Of a stretch of DNA of 64,000 bases, positions 7,817-17,640 are shown piece by piece. Source of the DNA: Bradyrhizobium guangdongense (GTDB lineage Bacteria > Pseudomonadota > Alphaproteobacteria > Rhizobiales > Xanthobacteraceae); the NCBI RefSeq assembly GCF_004114975.1, contig NZ_CP030051.1, positions 7,095,501 to 7,159,500 of the forward strand, in the 5' to 3' direction. The notes under the pieces were generated by a model. The model worked only from the letters and a program-made list of their open reading frames with translations. It was not told the origin of the DNA and searched no databases. The stretch's first letter is position 1. Each line of letters opens with the position of its first letter. The translations under genes and the position numbers were made by a program.

Positions 7817-10800
7817 ATGAATTCGCGCGTATCGTGGAGTGTTGACGGCATCGATCCATCCGTCCGGGAACGGGCCGAAGCTGCTGCGCGCCGTGCCGGC
7901 ATGTCGCTCAATGATTGGCTGAACTCCACCCTCGGCGAGACTGCCCCGCCGAACTTTCGCGGGCCTTACGACCAGCGTCAGGAGCAGCGCCCGGATCCGC
8001 ACGCAGCACCGATGCCGAGCCGGGAGAGTCGCGACGTCGCCGACATCCACCAGCGGCTCGACGCGATCACCCAGCAGATCGAACGGATCTCAAAGCCCGC
8101 AGCTCCGCGTCAGGACGTCTCGCGCGAGCAAGGCGTTGCCCGCCAGCTCAACGACGCGATCTCGCGGTTAGACGCCCGTCTGTCGCAGATCTCGCGGCCC
8201 CAGCAGCCGCAGCCTCAAGCCCAGCAGCCTCAGCCGCCCCGAGCGGCCCCGGTCGAGACCCGACAGCGTCACGCCGATGCGGTCGAACGCGCCGCCGCGC
8301 AGGTCTACCGAAATTCACCGCCCCTGAGCCCCGCCTCCTTCGACGTCGCGGTCGCCGAGATCACCGCCCGGCAGAGCGAGCTTGACGGCTTCGCACCGCG
8401 GCAGGTGCCGCCGCGCGCTGCGCCCCCGATCGCGCCCTCAGCCGCTCCCTATGCTCCCCCGATGGCGCCACCCGCGCCGGCCTATGCCCCGCCGCCACCG
8501 CAAGCAGGGCCGGATTTCTCGTCGCTCGAACGCCATCTGCTCAAGATCACGAGCCAGATCGAGTCGCTGCAGCGCCCTGACAACACCGAGCAGGCGATCA
8601 ACGCCTTCCGTTCCGAGCTCGCCGAGATCCGCTCCGCCATCACCGAGGCGATGCCGCGCCGCGCGATCGAATCGATCGAGAACGAGATCCGCTCGCTGCA
8701 TCGTCGCATCGACGAGACCCGCTCCAACGGCACCGACGGCCAGGTGCTGGCAGGCATCGAGCGCGCGCTCTCCGACATCAAGCAGGTGCTGCGCACGCTA
8801 ACCCCGGCCGAGCAGCTCACCGGCTACGACGAGGCGATCCGCAATCTCGGCGCCAAGCTCGACCTGATCCTGCGCGCCAATGACGACCCCTCGACGGTGC
8901 GCCAGCTCGAAGGCGCGATCGCGGCGCTGCGCGGCATCGTCTCGAACGTCGCGTCCAACGAAGCGCTGGCACGCCTGTCCGAGGACGTGCAGCTGCTGTC
9001 GTCCAAGGTCGACCAGATCACCCGCTCGTCCGGCCACAGCGACAGCTTTGCCGTTCTGGAGCAGCGCATTGCCGCGCTCACCGCCGCGCTGGAAACCCGC
9101 GAGCGGCCGGCGCCTGCCGAAAGCACCGAGCATCTGGAAGCCGCGATCCGCGCGCTGTCGGACCGTTTCGACCGCATGCAGGTCGGCAACGATTCGGCCT
9201 CGACCTTCACGCATCTCGAGCAGAGGGTCTCCTATCTGCTGGAGCGGCTGGAGGCCGCCTCGGAGTCGCGCGGCGGCAATTTCAGCCGTGTCGAGGACGG
9301 GCTGCACGATATCCTGCGACACCTGGAGCGCCAGCAGGCAACCTATGCCGCACTGGCCGAGAGCCGCAGCTCCGCGCCGGCTCCCGATTCCGGAATGGTC
9401 GATTTCGTCAAGCGCGAGCTCTCCGACCTCCGATTCAGTCAGGCCGAGACCAACCGCAGCACGCAGGATTCGCTGGAGGCCGTGCACAACACGCTCGGTC
9501 ATGTCGTCGATCGTCTCGCCATGATCGAGGGCGATCTGCGCGCGGTGCGCACCGCGCCGCCGGCGCCGCAGCCGATGGCTGCGCCCATGCCCGCGCAAAT
9601 GCCGATGGCAGCTTCCGTCGAAGCGCCGATGGCGCGCGAGCAACGGCCGCCGCAGCCGCCGAAATACGATCCCAAGCCCGAGCTGCCAAATCCGGCCGCC
9701 GCGCAGCAGCCGCAGCATTCGGCCTTCGTGGCGGCGCCGCGCGAATTTCACGCCGCCGCGCCCGCAGCGCCGCCGCCGGCGCCGATGGCCGCGCAAGCCA
9801 CGCCGCCTGTGCCGCCGCGCGCGATCAGCGAGATTCTCGAACCGCATACGGCGCCGGCGCGCGCCGCGATCGCGCCCGAGCTGCCGCCGGATCATCCGCT
9901 CGAGCCCGGCACGCGTCCGAGCGGCCGTCCCGCCACGCCGTCCGAGCGCATTGCCGCGTCCGAAAGCGCGATCAGCGAAATCCCGACCGCACCGAAGGAG
10001 CCGGTGTCGTCGTCGAGCTTCATCGCGGCCGCGCGCCGCGCCGCGCAAGCTGCCGCCGCGCAACCGCAGGAGAAGCCCGCTCGCGGCGTCAAGGCCGCCA
10101 TGGCGGCGCGCGCCAAGGGCCAAGGACAGGGACAAGGAAAAGCGCCGGAAGGCGGCTCGTCCATCACATCCAAAATCCGCTCGCTTCTGGTCGGCGCGAG
10201 CGTGGTCGTGATCGTGCTCGGCGCCTTCAAGATGGCGATGAACCTGCTCGACGGCGGCAGTCCGCCGCCGGCGCCGCAGGCGATGGAGGACACATCGAGC
10301 CGGCCGGCGCCGCAGGCCCCGCCGCCGGTCGAAAGCAAACCCGCCCCGCCCGACCAGGTCACGCCGTCGATGACCTCGCCGACGCCGATCGGCAAGCAGT
10401 CCCTGAACAATGCCGCGCCGGCAGCGAACGCCGGCAGCACGGCGTCAGTCGAAATTCCGCCCGCGCCCGCCGCAGCAACACCGGCCCCGCCGGCTGCGAA
10501 CAGCGATGTCACAGGCGCGCTCTCGGGCACGAGCCGCGCACGTCTTGGCACGGTCCAGGTGCCGCCGAGCGAGAAGCTGCCTGACGGCATCGGCGGCCCG
10601 GCTCTGCGCACCGCCGCGATGAAGGGCGATGCGACTGCAGCTTTCGAGATCGGCGTGCGTTTTGCCGAGGGCAAGGGCGTGGCTGCGAATTACGACGAGG
10701 CCGCGAAGTGGTACGACCGCGCGTCGCAGGCCGGCGTGGTGCCGGCAACCTTCCGCCTCGGTACGCTCTATGAAAAGGGCCTCGGCGTGAAGAAGGACGC

Positions 10801-11284
10801 AGACATCGCCCGTCGCTACTACACGCAGGCCGCCGAGCGCGGCAACGCCAAGGCCATGCACAATCTCGCGGTGCTCGATGCCGATGGGGGCGGACGCGGC
10901 GCCAACTACAAGAGCGCGGCACAATGGTTCCGGAAAGCGGCCGATCGCGGTGTTGCCGACAGCCAGTTCAACCTCGGCATCCTCTATGCCCGCGGTATCG
11001 GCGTCGAGCAGAACCTGGCTGAATCCTACAAATGGTTCAGCCTCGCTGCGGCCCAGGGCGATGCGGATGCCGCCGGCAAGCGCGACGACGTCGCCAAGCG
11101 CCTCGACCCGCAATCGCTCGCCGCCGCCAAGCTCGCGATCCAGACCTTCAGCGCCGAGCCGCAGCCCGACGACGCCGTCAACGTTCCCTCGCCTGCCGGC
11201 GGCTGGGACAGCGCACCGCAAGCGGCCACCAAGCCCGCGCCAAAGCCGGTCGCGGCGAAGAAGACGGCGTCAGCAGCGCATTGA
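7817..11284 (+). CDS. PodJ-like polar localisation protein with Sel1 repeats
   Basis: 1155 aa. The N-terminus (RVSWSVDGIDPSVRERA...GMSLNDWLNS) matches the segment found at the start of alphaproteobacterial PodJ-type proteins. A long coiled-coil and Pro/Ala-rich region (about 60-770) precedes one membrane helix near 785-805. After a second Pro-rich linker come about four Sel1 repeats (residues 930-1100; FEIGVRFAEGKGVAAN, FRLGTLYEKGLGVKKD and so on). The cytoplasmic coiled coil with periplasmic Sel1 repeats fits a cell-pole organiser. The start is ATG at 7817; the frame opens upstream at 7742 but lacks a better site. The gene is monocistronic. Confidence 0.85.
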   Translation: MNSRVSWSVDGIDPSVRERAEAAARRAGMSLNDWLNSTLGETAPPNFRGPYDQRQEQRPDPHAAPMPSRESRDVADIHQRLDAITQQIERISKPAAPRQDVSREQGVARQLNDAISRLDARLSQISRPQQPQPQAQQPQPPRAAPVETRQRHADAVERAAAQVYRNSPPLSPASFDVAVAEITARQSELDGFAPRQVPPRAAPPIAPSAAPYAPPMAPPAPAYAPPPPQAGPDFSSLERHLLKITSQIESLQRPDNTEQAINAFRSELAEIRSAITEAMPRRAIESIENEIRSLHRRIDETRSNGTDGQVLAGIERALSDIKQVLRTLTPAEQLTGYDEAIRNLGAKLDLILRANDDPSTVRQLEGAIAALRGIVSNVASNEALARLSEDVQLLSSKVDQITRSSGHSDSFAVLEQRIAALTAALETRERPAPAESTEHLEAAIRALSDRFDRMQVGNDSASTFTHLEQRVSYLLERLEAASESRGGNFSRVEDGLHDILRHLERQQATYAALAESRSSAPAPDSGMVDFVKRELSDLRFSQAETNRSTQDSLEAVHNTLGHVVDRLAMIEGDLRAVRTAPPAPQPMAAPMPAQMPMAASVEAPMAREQRPPQPPKYDPKPELPNPAAAQQPQHSAFVAAPREFHAAAPAAPPPAPMAAQATPPVPPRAISEILEPHTAPARAAIAPELPPDHPLEPGTRPSGRPATPSERIAASESAISEIPTAPKEPVSSSSFIAAARRAAQAAAAQPQEKPARGVKAAMAARAKGQGQGQGKAPEGGSSITSKIRSLLVGASVVVIVLGAFKMAMNLLDGGSPPPAPQAMEDTSSRPAPQAPPPVESKPAPPDQVTPSMTSPTPIGKQSLNNAAPAANAGSTASVEIPPAPAAATPAPPAANSDVTGALSGTSRARLGTVQVPPSEKLPDGIGGPALRTAAMKGDATAAFEIGVRFAEGKGVAANYDEAAKWYDRASQAGVVPATFRLGTLYEKGLGVKKDADIARRYYTQAAERGNAKAMHNLAVLDADGGGRGANYKSAAQWFRKAADRGVADSQFNLGILYARGIGVEQNLAESYKWFSLAAAQGDADAAGKRDDVAKRLDPQSLAAAKLAIQTFSAEPQPDDAVNVPSPAGGWDSAPQAATKPAPKPVAAKKTASAAH

Positions 11285-11307
11285 ACTCAACGAGATCGTG
11301 CTCGGTG

Positions 11308-11336
11308 CCCACCTCCCCCCGACGGGGAGAGGTGGG
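11308..11336. repeat. CTCCCC...GGGGAG hairpin
   Basis: A short GC-rich hairpin of the CTCTCCCCGC/GCGGGGAGAG family lies between the convergent PodJ-like and MBL-hydrolase genes. It may serve as a terminator. Confidence 0.5.
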
Positions 11337-11383
11337 CCGAGTACCCCTGGCTTGCATCGATTAAAACAAGGCGACCGTAGGAG

Positions 11384-12157
11384 CTACGGCGCCTCGATCA
11401 CCGTCGGCACGCCGGGCTCAAGCAAGCGCAACCTTGTTCCGAAGCCGAGCGCGTCGAAGGTCTTGCGCAGGTCCTCGCCGTTCTGGCGGAAATGCGCCCA
11501 GCCTTCGGTGTGCACGGGTACGATTATCGCATCGGGGAAGGCACGCGCCGTCTCGATGGTGTCGTTGGTGTCCATGGTGAGATGGAACGGCCCGCGGGTT
11601 TGCGCGGCGCCCGCGAACGGCAGCACCACGCCGCATTTGAAGCGACGTGCGACTTCGGCGACGCCGTCGAACCAGGTGGTGTCGCCGCTGATATAGACCG
11701 GGCGCGTGTCCTTGCGGCTCGACTGCACGACGAAACCGATGACATCGCCCGACAGCGGCTCGATGCCGGCAGGGCCGTGACGCGCCGGCGTGGCGGTGAT
11801 GGTCAGCGTGTTGCCGTCGTCGTCCTTCAGTTGCGCGGTCGCCCAAGGCGCGAGACCTTCGACATGGCCGCCGAGGCGTTTTGCGCCGGCCTCCGTCGTC
11901 AGCGCGCGCGGCGCTTTCAGCACAAAGTCGCGGCCGGAATTGTCGAGATTGTCCGAATGCTGGTCGTGGCTGAGCAGCACGGCGTCAACAGGGCCGATCG
12001 CATCGGCCTTCATCGCCGGGCCAATCGTCTTCTCCAGCTTCACATGCGGCAGCTGGTAGGCGCCGGGCGCATCGAAGGTGGGATCGGTGAGCAGGCGGAA
12101 GCCGTCGATCTCGATCAGCGCGGTCGGGCCGCCGATCAGGGTGATGGAAACAGGCAT
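11384..12157 (-). CDS. MBL-fold metal-dependent hydrolase (UlaG-like)
   Basis: 257 aa. The metallo-beta-lactamase fold is shown by the strand turn GGPTALIEIDGFRLLTDPTFD, the metal motif SHDQHSDNLD (HxHxDx type with a variant first His region), a later His in ATPARHGP, and Asp in ISGDTTWF. The substrate is unknown; relatives act on phosphoesters or lactones. The start chosen is ATG at 12157 with AGGAG 6 nt upstream; an in-frame TTG at 12163 is less likely. It is convergent with the PodJ-like gene and 12 nt downstream of the EamA transporter, probably in one transcript. Confidence 0.85.
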   Translation of the reverse strand: MPVSITLIGGPTALIEIDGFRLLTDPTFDAPGAYQLPHVKLEKTIGPAMKADAIGPVDAVLLSHDQHSDNLDNSGRDFVLKAPRALTTEAGAKRLGGHVEGLAPWATAQLKDDDGNTLTITATPARHGPAGIEPLSGDVIGFVVQSSRKDTRPVYISGDTTWFDGVAEVARRFKCGVVLPFAGAAQTRGPFHLTMDTNDTIETARAFPDAIIVPVHTEGWAHFRQNGEDLRKTFDALGFGTRLRLLEPGVPTVIEAP

Positions 12158-12169
12158 GATCAACTCCTC

Positions 12170-13078
12170 TTACACGACGGGCTTTGCGGGGCGCGTCACC
12201 AGGTAAATGCCGAGCGCGACCGGAATGATCCCGAGAAGGTCACGCGCCTCGACGTGCTCGCCGAGCACCAGGAAGGCGAACAGCATGCCGAGCGGCGGCA
12301 TCAGGAAATGGTAGGCACTGGCTGCGGTCGCGCCACACACTTTGAGGAGATGAAACCACAGCCAGGAGGCGAGGATCGAGCCGCCGAGCACGAGAAAGGC
12401 GAAGGCGCCGATCAGGCCCGGCGTAACGTCGATGGCGTGGACGTCGGCAAACGTGAACGCGACGGGCGTCAGCACGATGCCGGCCGCAAGGTTCTGCACG
12501 CCGTTGCCGATCCACAAGCTCCCCTTGGGCGCGAACAGCTTGAACAGGATGGTGCCTGATACGATCGACGCCAGCGACGCCAGCGTGAAGAAGATGCCGT
12601 GCAGAGAGTCGGTCCCGACCGACAGACGATGCCAGACGATCGCCGTGACGCCGATGGTCCCGAGCAGGAGGCCGCTCGCCTTGCGCCAGGTCATGCCCTC
12701 ACCGAGCAGAAGTGCCGCGAGCGCGGCGGTGAACACCGGATTGGCCGAGACGATCAGACCGCCGAGACCGGCGGAGACCGACTGCAGCCCGGTATAACCG
12801 AGCCCGAGATAGAGTGCGTTGTTGGCGATGCCGAGCGCCGTGAAGATCAGGGCGTCACGCCAAGACAGGGACCAGTCGCCGCGGATCAGCGTGGCGCCGA
12901 GAATCAAAATGCCGGCGAGCGAGAAGCGCGCGGCGAGCAGGATCAACGGCGGGCAATGGGTGACACCGATCTTGCCCGCGATGAAGGCGTAGCTCCAGAG
13001 CAGGCAGAACAGGCCGATGGCAAGCGGAAGCGTGTTGAAGCGGCTGCGCGGCGCCGGGATCGAGGTGGCGAGGGACAT
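12170..13078 (-). CDS. EamA/DMT-family transporter
   Basis: 302 aa with about ten hydrophobic helices forming two EamA repeats, as in drug/metabolite exporters of the RhtA/PecM type. The start is ATG at 13078 with AGGAG 9 nt upstream; the open frame continues to 13123 without a good start. It is divergent from a LysR gene, with a dyad between, an arrangement typical of exporters induced by their own substrate. The substrate cannot be read. Confidence 0.9.
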   Translation of the reverse strand: MSLATSIPAPRSRFNTLPLAIGLFCLLWSYAFIAGKIGVTHCPPLILLAARFSLAGILILGATLIRGDWSLSWRDALIFTALGIANNALYLGLGYTGLQSVSAGLGGLIVSANPVFTAALAALLLGEGMTWRKASGLLLGTIGVTAIVWHRLSVGTDSLHGIFFTLASLASIVSGTILFKLFAPKGSLWIGNGVQNLAAGIVLTPVAFTFADVHAIDVTPGLIGAFAFLVLGGSILASWLWFHLLKVCGATAASAYHFLMPPLGMLFAFLVLGEHVEARDLLGIIPVALGIYLVTRPAKPVV

Positions 13079-13119
13079 GAGGGCATTCTCCTGAGCCCTC
13101 GATCTAGGGACCGGGCTTG

Positions 13120-13138
13120 TCATTTGGAAATTAAATGA
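13120..13138. promoter_or_regulatory. TCATTT-N7-AAATGA dyad, candidate LysR operator
   Basis: A perfect 6-7-6 inverted repeat (TCATTTGGAAATTAAATGA) lies in the 98-bp space between the divergent EamA and LysR genes. It contains the T-N11-A pattern expected for LysR-type regulators. Confidence 0.65.
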
Positions 13139-13176
13139 TTAACTCGTAAGCAGTGGATTTATGAATGGAGATGCCG

Positions 13177-14040
13177 ATGCTCGATCTGGAGCTTTTGCGC
13201 AGCTTCGTCTCGGTGGTCGAGGCCGGCGGCTTCACCCGCGCCGGCGAGCGCGTTCACCGCACCCAATCGACCGTGAGCCAGCAGATCAAGCGCCTGGAGG
13301 AGGATGTCGGCCAGGTGCTGCTGCATCGGGACGGCAAGGACGTGCGTCCCACCGAGGCCGGCGAGCGGCTGCTCTCCTATGCGCGGCGGCTGCTCACATT
13401 GGCGGAAGAGGCGCGCGACGTGCTGCGCGAGCCCGACAGCGAAGGCGCGATCCGGCTCGGCATTCCCGAGGATTTTGCCGCCTATCGGCTGGCGAAACTG
13501 CTGGGCGCGTTCTCCCGCTCGCATCCAACCTTGCGGCTCGACGTTCGCGCCGACCAGAGCAAGCATTTGGCCCGCGATCTCGAACGCGGCGAACTCGATC
13601 TTGCACTCTACAAGCGCGAGGCCGGGGCCAAGGACGCCATCGCGGTGTGGCCGGAGCGGGTGCACTGGGTCACCAGCAAGAGCCATCCGGTCGATGTCGA
13701 CGCGCCCTCGGTGCCGCTGATCGGCTTTCCGCTCGGTTGCATCTACCGCGCCGGCGCCATCCACGCCCTGGAGAGCGCCGGCCGCGCCTGGCACACCGCC
13801 TACACCTCATCGAGTCTCGCCGGCATCCAGGCCGCGGTCGCCGCCGGCATGGGCCTCGCCATCCTGTCGGAGATGTCGATCCAGGCAGATCACCGCGTGC
13901 TCACCGCCAAGGACGGCTTCGCACCGATCAACCGGACGGAAGTCGCGCTGATGGCCGCGCCCGGCGCCAGCCCGGCGACGCTGCGGCTGGCCGACCGGCT
14001 GGCCGAGTTTTGCGAGGACGTGCAGGCGAAGGCGGCGTGA
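13177..14040 (+). CDS. LysR-family transcriptional regulator
   Basis: 287 aa. An N-terminal winged helix (LDLELLRSFVSVVEAGGFTR, then HRTQSTVSQQIKRLEE) and a C-terminal periplasmic-binding-like effector domain. The start is ATG at 13177 with GGAG 6 nt upstream; ATG at 13165 and 13171 are in frame and would add up to four residues. It probably controls the divergent EamA transporter and itself through the dyad at 13120-13138. Confidence 0.92.
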   Translation: MLDLELLRSFVSVVEAGGFTRAGERVHRTQSTVSQQIKRLEEDVGQVLLHRDGKDVRPTEAGERLLSYARRLLTLAEEARDVLREPDSEGAIRLGIPEDFAAYRLAKLLGAFSRSHPTLRLDVRADQSKHLARDLERGELDLALYKREAGAKDAIAVWPERVHWVTSKSHPVDVDAPSVPLIGFPLGCIYRAGAIHALESAGRAWHTAYTSSSLAGIQAAVAAGMGLAILSEMSIQADHRVLTAKDGFAPINRTEVALMAAPGASPATLRLADRLAEFCEDVQAKAA

Positions 14041-14079
14041 GCTTGTGAGATCGTCGCGACCTGCTGCCGCAATACTGGT

Positions 14080-14106
14080 GCATTCCCTCCCCTTGTGGGG
14101 GAGGGA
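14080..14106. repeat. CCTCCCC/GGGGAGG hairpin
   Basis: A short inverted repeat (CCCTCCCCTTGTGGGGGAGG) lies between the convergent LysR and PdeM genes. It belongs to the GC-rich hairpin family seen elsewhere in the window and may act as a terminator. Confidence 0.5.
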
Positions 14107-14156
14107 GCGCAGGCGTGCGTGTGGCGCGATTGGTCAACCCAAATGAAGCGCGGCCT

Positions 14157-14828
14157 TCAATAACACCTTGCCGCGGCGATGGCGTGGACGCGGCGGTCGC
14201 CGAGCAGGTGGGCGACGAAGCCATTCTTCGGAAAGATCTTCGCGAACGCGGCATCGCGGATGCTGAGGCCGCCGGCATAGGCGCCGAAGGCTGGCATCAC
14301 CGCGCGCAGGCCATCGCTGGCGAAACACCTCCGCTCCATGGAGCGGCCGCGCGCAGAGACGCGCGCTTTGGGATGGAGATGGCCGGCGATCTCGCCGGGC
14401 GCGCCTGATGGCTCGTGGCGGAAGGTGATCGGTCCAACAGCGACCTCGTCGGCGACGGTGCCGCCGAGATCGCGCGGCAGCATGGGATCGTGATTGCCCG
14501 AGATCCAGATCCAGTCGCGGCCGCTCTGCAGCGCGGCAACGGAAGCTCGGTCATCCGCGGAGAGGCGCTCATGCGCGGTGCGGTCATGAAAGCTGTCACC
14601 GAGCGCGATCACGATGCGGGGGTTATGGCGGGAGATGACAGCAGCGAGCCGGCCGAGCGTGGCAACGGTATCGAAAGGCGGCAGCAGCACGCCGCGCGTG
14701 GCGAAGCTCGAGCCTTTTTCGAGGTGCAGATCGGAGACGACGAGCAGGCGCTGCTCTTCCCAGAACAGCGCGCCTGAGAGGTCGGCTGCGAAGGTCACAT
14801 CGCTGATGCTGACCCTGGAAACGCGCAT
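14157..14828 (-). CDS. pdeM: Ligase-associated metallophosphoesterase PdeM
   Basis: 223 aa, a calcineurin-like phosphoesterase of the PdeM type: metal motifs VVSDLHLEKGSSF, ALGDSFHD, SGNHDPML and the late GHLHPKA. PdeM-type enzymes are found with bacterial Lhr-like helicases and ATP-dependent ligases, and are predicted to act in DNA repair. The start is ATG at 14828 (GGAGG 11 nt upstream); GTG at 14867 would add 13 unconserved residues. It directly follows the DEXH helicase gene (stop at 14882) and is probably co-transcribed with it. Confidence 0.9.
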   Translation of the reverse strand: MRVSRVSISDVTFAADLSGALFWEEQRLLVVSDLHLEKGSSFATRGVLLPPFDTVATLGRLAAVISRHNPRIVIALGDSFHDRTAHERLSADDRASVAALQSGRDWIWISGNHDPMLPRDLGGTVADEVAVGPITFRHEPSGAPGEIAGHLHPKARVSARGRSMERRCFASDGLRAVMPAFGAYAGGLSIRDAAFAKIFPKNGFVAHLLGDRRVHAIAAARCY

Positions 14829-14881
14829 GTCCTCGCCATCCTCCGAAACCAGCGCGCCCAACCTCACGTCAAAACCTGCTG

Positions 14882-17446
14882 CTATCCCATCGCCTCTTTG
14901 ACCAGCTCGTCAGCGGCTTCCGCCAACAGCTCGTCTGCAGCTTCGCCATAAACTGACTCGCGGCCGATTTCCAGCATCACGGGGACGGCGAGCGGGGAGA
15001 CATGGTCGAGTTCCCGGTGGGTGATGCGGCCCTGGATGCGCATCAGCATGTCGCTGAGGCGGCGCAAATCGAGCAGGCCGGTGGCGGCATCGGCACGCGC
15101 GGCGCGCAGCAGGACGTGGTCGGCCTGGTGCTTGCGCAGCACGTCGTAGACGAGGTCGGTCGAGAACAGCACCTGGCGGCGGCTCTTCTCTTCGCCGGTG
15201 TGGCGGCGCGCGATCAGCCCTGAGATGATCGCGCAATTGCGGAACGTGCGCTTCATCAACGCGGATTCGGCAAGCCAGGCCTCGAGGTCGTCGCCCAGCA
15301 TGTCAGGGTCGAACAGCGCGTCGAGGTCGATCCTGCCATCGCGGATCATGAAGGAGAGATCGCCGAGCGCCCAGATCGCCACCGCATATTCGTTGGCGAC
15401 GAAGCCGAGCGGCCGGGCGCGGGCGCGCTCCAGCCGGCGCGTCAGGAGCATGCCGAGCGTCTGGTGCGCGAGACGGCCCTCGAAGGGATAGCAGACGATG
15501 TAATGCTTGTTGGCGCGCGGAAAGCTCTCGACCAGCAGCTCGCGCACCGCCGGCACACGCGAAGCTTCCTTTTGCAGCGACAGCCAGTCGCGCACCTGTT
15601 CCGGCAAGCCGCCCCAGGCGCTGGAATCATCGAGCAGACGGCGGACACGCTCGGCAAGATAGGTCGAGAGCGGAAACTTGCCGCCCATATAGGACGGCAC
15701 CTTCGGATCCTTGTCATGCGCGCGCGAGACATAGACCTGATCCTCGACCAGCGTCTCGTAGCGCACCACCTCGCCTGAGAACACGAAGGTGTCGCCGGGC
15801 GAGAGACCTTCGATGAAGGCCTCCTCGATCTCGCCGAGCAGGCGGCCGCCGCGCGCGATCACGCCGGTCGAGCCGTGACCTGCGCCGCGCGAACGCACCA
15901 GACGCACCTTCAGCATGTCGTCCTCGACGATGGTGCCGACATTCATCCGGTAGCTCTGCCGCACTTTCGGATTGGCGACGCGCCAGCGGCCCTCCTTGTC
16001 CTGCTTGATGCGGGCAAAGCGCTCATAGGTCTTCAGCGCATAGCCGCCGGAAGCGACGAAATCGACGACATCGTCGAAATCCTGGCGCGTCAGCTCCGCA
16101 TAGGGCGCGGCGGTGCGGACCTCGGCATAGAGCTCATCCGAGAGAAACGGCTCGCCGCAGGCGCAGCCGAGCACATGCTGGGCCAGCACGTCGAGCGCGC
16201 CGGTGCGCAAGGGTGGCGTATCCTGCGCATTCTCGGCGATGGCGTCGATGGCGACGCGGCACTCCAGCACCTCGAAACGATTGGCGGGCACCAGCACGGC
16301 GCGCGAGGCTTCGTCCAGGCGGTGGTTGGCGCGGCCGATGCGCTGCATCAGGCGCGAGGAGCCCTTCGGCGCGCCGATATTGACGACGAGATCGACGTCG
16401 CCCCAATCGACGCCGAGATCGAGCGAGGAGGTGCAGACCACGCCGCGCAATCGCCCTGCCGACATCGCATCCTCGACCTTGCGGCGCTGGGCGACGTCAA
16501 GCGAGCCGTGATGCAGCGCGATGGCAAGGCCGTCGTCGTTCATGCTCCAGAGATTCTGGAACAGCATCTCGGCCTGGCTGCGGGTGTTGACGAACACCAG
16601 CGTGGTCTTGTTCGCCTTGATCAGCTCGTAGATTTCGGGGAGCGCATGCCGCGCGCTGTGGCCGGCCCAGGGCAGCCGCTCGCGGGTGTCGAGCATCTGT
16701 ACCAGCGGCGGCGCGGCGCCGCCGGCGACGACGATGTCGGCAGCCTTTTCCTTGCCCTCCGGCTGCGGCACCAGGAAACGCGCGAGCTGCTCCGGCTCGG
16801 CGACCGTCGCCGATAACCCGATCGCGCGCATCTGCGGCGCCAGGCGCCACAACCGCGCGAGGCCCAGCGAGAGCAGATCGCCGCGCTTCGATGTCACCAG
16901 CGCGTGCAGCTCGTCGAGCACGATGCGCTTGAGCGAGGAAAACAGAAACGGCGCGTCGTCGGAGGACAGCAACAGCGCGAGCTGTTCGGGCGTCGTCAGC
17001 AGAATGTCAGGCGGATAGCGCCGCTGGCGCTGGCGCCGCGACACCGGCGTGTCGCCGGTACGGGTCTCGACCTTGATCGGCAGACCCATCTCGGCGATAG
17101 GACGTTCGAGGTTGCGCGCGATATCGACCGCAAGCGCCTTCAGCGGCGAGATATAGAGCGTGTGCAGGCCGCCGCTGCGCTGCACGGAACGGCCGGTGGA
17201 GACGAGGGATTTCGCAGGTGCCGCAGGTGCGGCACTCAACTCCACCAGCGACGGCAGGAATCCGGCCAGCGTCTTGCCAGCGCCGGTCGGCGCGATCAGG
17301 AGCGCGCTGGCGTCCTCGCGCGCTTTCTCCAGCAGCGCGAGCTGATGCGCGCGCGGCGACCAGCCACGGCTTGCGAACCATTGCTGGAAGCGGTCGGGCA
17401 GCAGCGTCTCGGGCTCTGCCGAAGATTTGCGGATGCGGGGCGGCAC
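14882..17446 (-). CDS. Ligase-associated DEXH-box helicase (Lhr-like)
   Basis: 854 aa, a superfamily 2 helicase: the Q-motif region RSWSPRAHQ, Walker A APTGAGKT, the DEXH box in VLDELHALV, motif III LSATV, and motif VI QRIGRANHR. The long C-terminal region is of the Lhr type. This length and architecture match the ligase-associated damage-response helicases that cluster with pdeM, an MBL exonuclease and an ATP-dependent ligase; all four are in this window. It starts with GTG at 17446. PdeM follows closely downstream. Confidence 0.92.
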   Translation of the reverse strand: MPPRIRKSSAEPETLLPDRFQQWFASRGWSPRAHQLALLEKAREDASALLIAPTGAGKTLAGFLPSLVELSAAPAAPAKSLVSTGRSVQRSGGLHTLYISPLKALAVDIARNLERPIAEMGLPIKVETRTGDTPVSRRQRQRRYPPDILLTTPEQLALLLSSDDAPFLFSSLKRIVLDELHALVTSKRGDLLSLGLARLWRLAPQMRAIGLSATVAEPEQLARFLVPQPEGKEKAADIVVAGGAAPPLVQMLDTRERLPWAGHSARHALPEIYELIKANKTTLVFVNTRSQAEMLFQNLWSMNDDGLAIALHHGSLDVAQRRKVEDAMSAGRLRGVVCTSSLDLGVDWGDVDLVVNIGAPKGSSRLMQRIGRANHRLDEASRAVLVPANRFEVLECRVAIDAIAENAQDTPPLRTGALDVLAQHVLGCACGEPFLSDELYAEVRTAAPYAELTRQDFDDVVDFVASGGYALKTYERFARIKQDKEGRWRVANPKVRQSYRMNVGTIVEDDMLKVRLVRSRGAGHGSTGVIARGGRLLGEIEEAFIEGLSPGDTFVFSGEVVRYETLVEDQVYVSRAHDKDPKVPSYMGGKFPLSTYLAERVRRLLDDSSAWGGLPEQVRDWLSLQKEASRVPAVRELLVESFPRANKHYIVCYPFEGRLAHQTLGMLLTRRLERARARPLGFVANEYAVAIWALGDLSFMIRDGRIDLDALFDPDMLGDDLEAWLAESALMKRTFRNCAIISGLIARRHTGEEKSRRQVLFSTDLVYDVLRKHQADHVLLRAARADAATGLLDLRRLSDMLMRIQGRITHRELDHVSPLAVPVMLEIGRESVYGEAADELLAEAADELVKEAMG

Positions 17447-17497
17447 GGCAGAACAGGTAAGCCGTGAGGATGGGTTCGTCGAGGGGCGGGCGCTTCG

Positions 17498-17632
17498 CCT
17501 CGCCCCGCTTGCGGGGAGAGGCCGGCGCGAAGCGACGGGTGAGGGGGAGTCTCCGCAAGTTCAACTGCCGCCGTCCCCGCGGAGGCTCCCCCTCACCTTC
17601 CCCTCTCCCCACAAGAGCGGGGAGAGGGGAAG
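17498..17632. repeat. Paired GC-rich palindromes (CGCCCCGCTTGCGGGGAGAG family)
   Basis: Two hairpins in opposite orientation, CCCCGC-TT-GCGGGG at 17503 and CTCTCCCC...GGGGAGAG near 17605, with GTGAGGGGGAG and CTCCCCCTCAC between them, form one composite palindrome. Similar composites occur at 22683, 25330 and 34188. It fills the gap between the ABC binding-protein gene and the helicase. Confidence 0.75.
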
Positions 17633-17640
17633 AGAGAGCC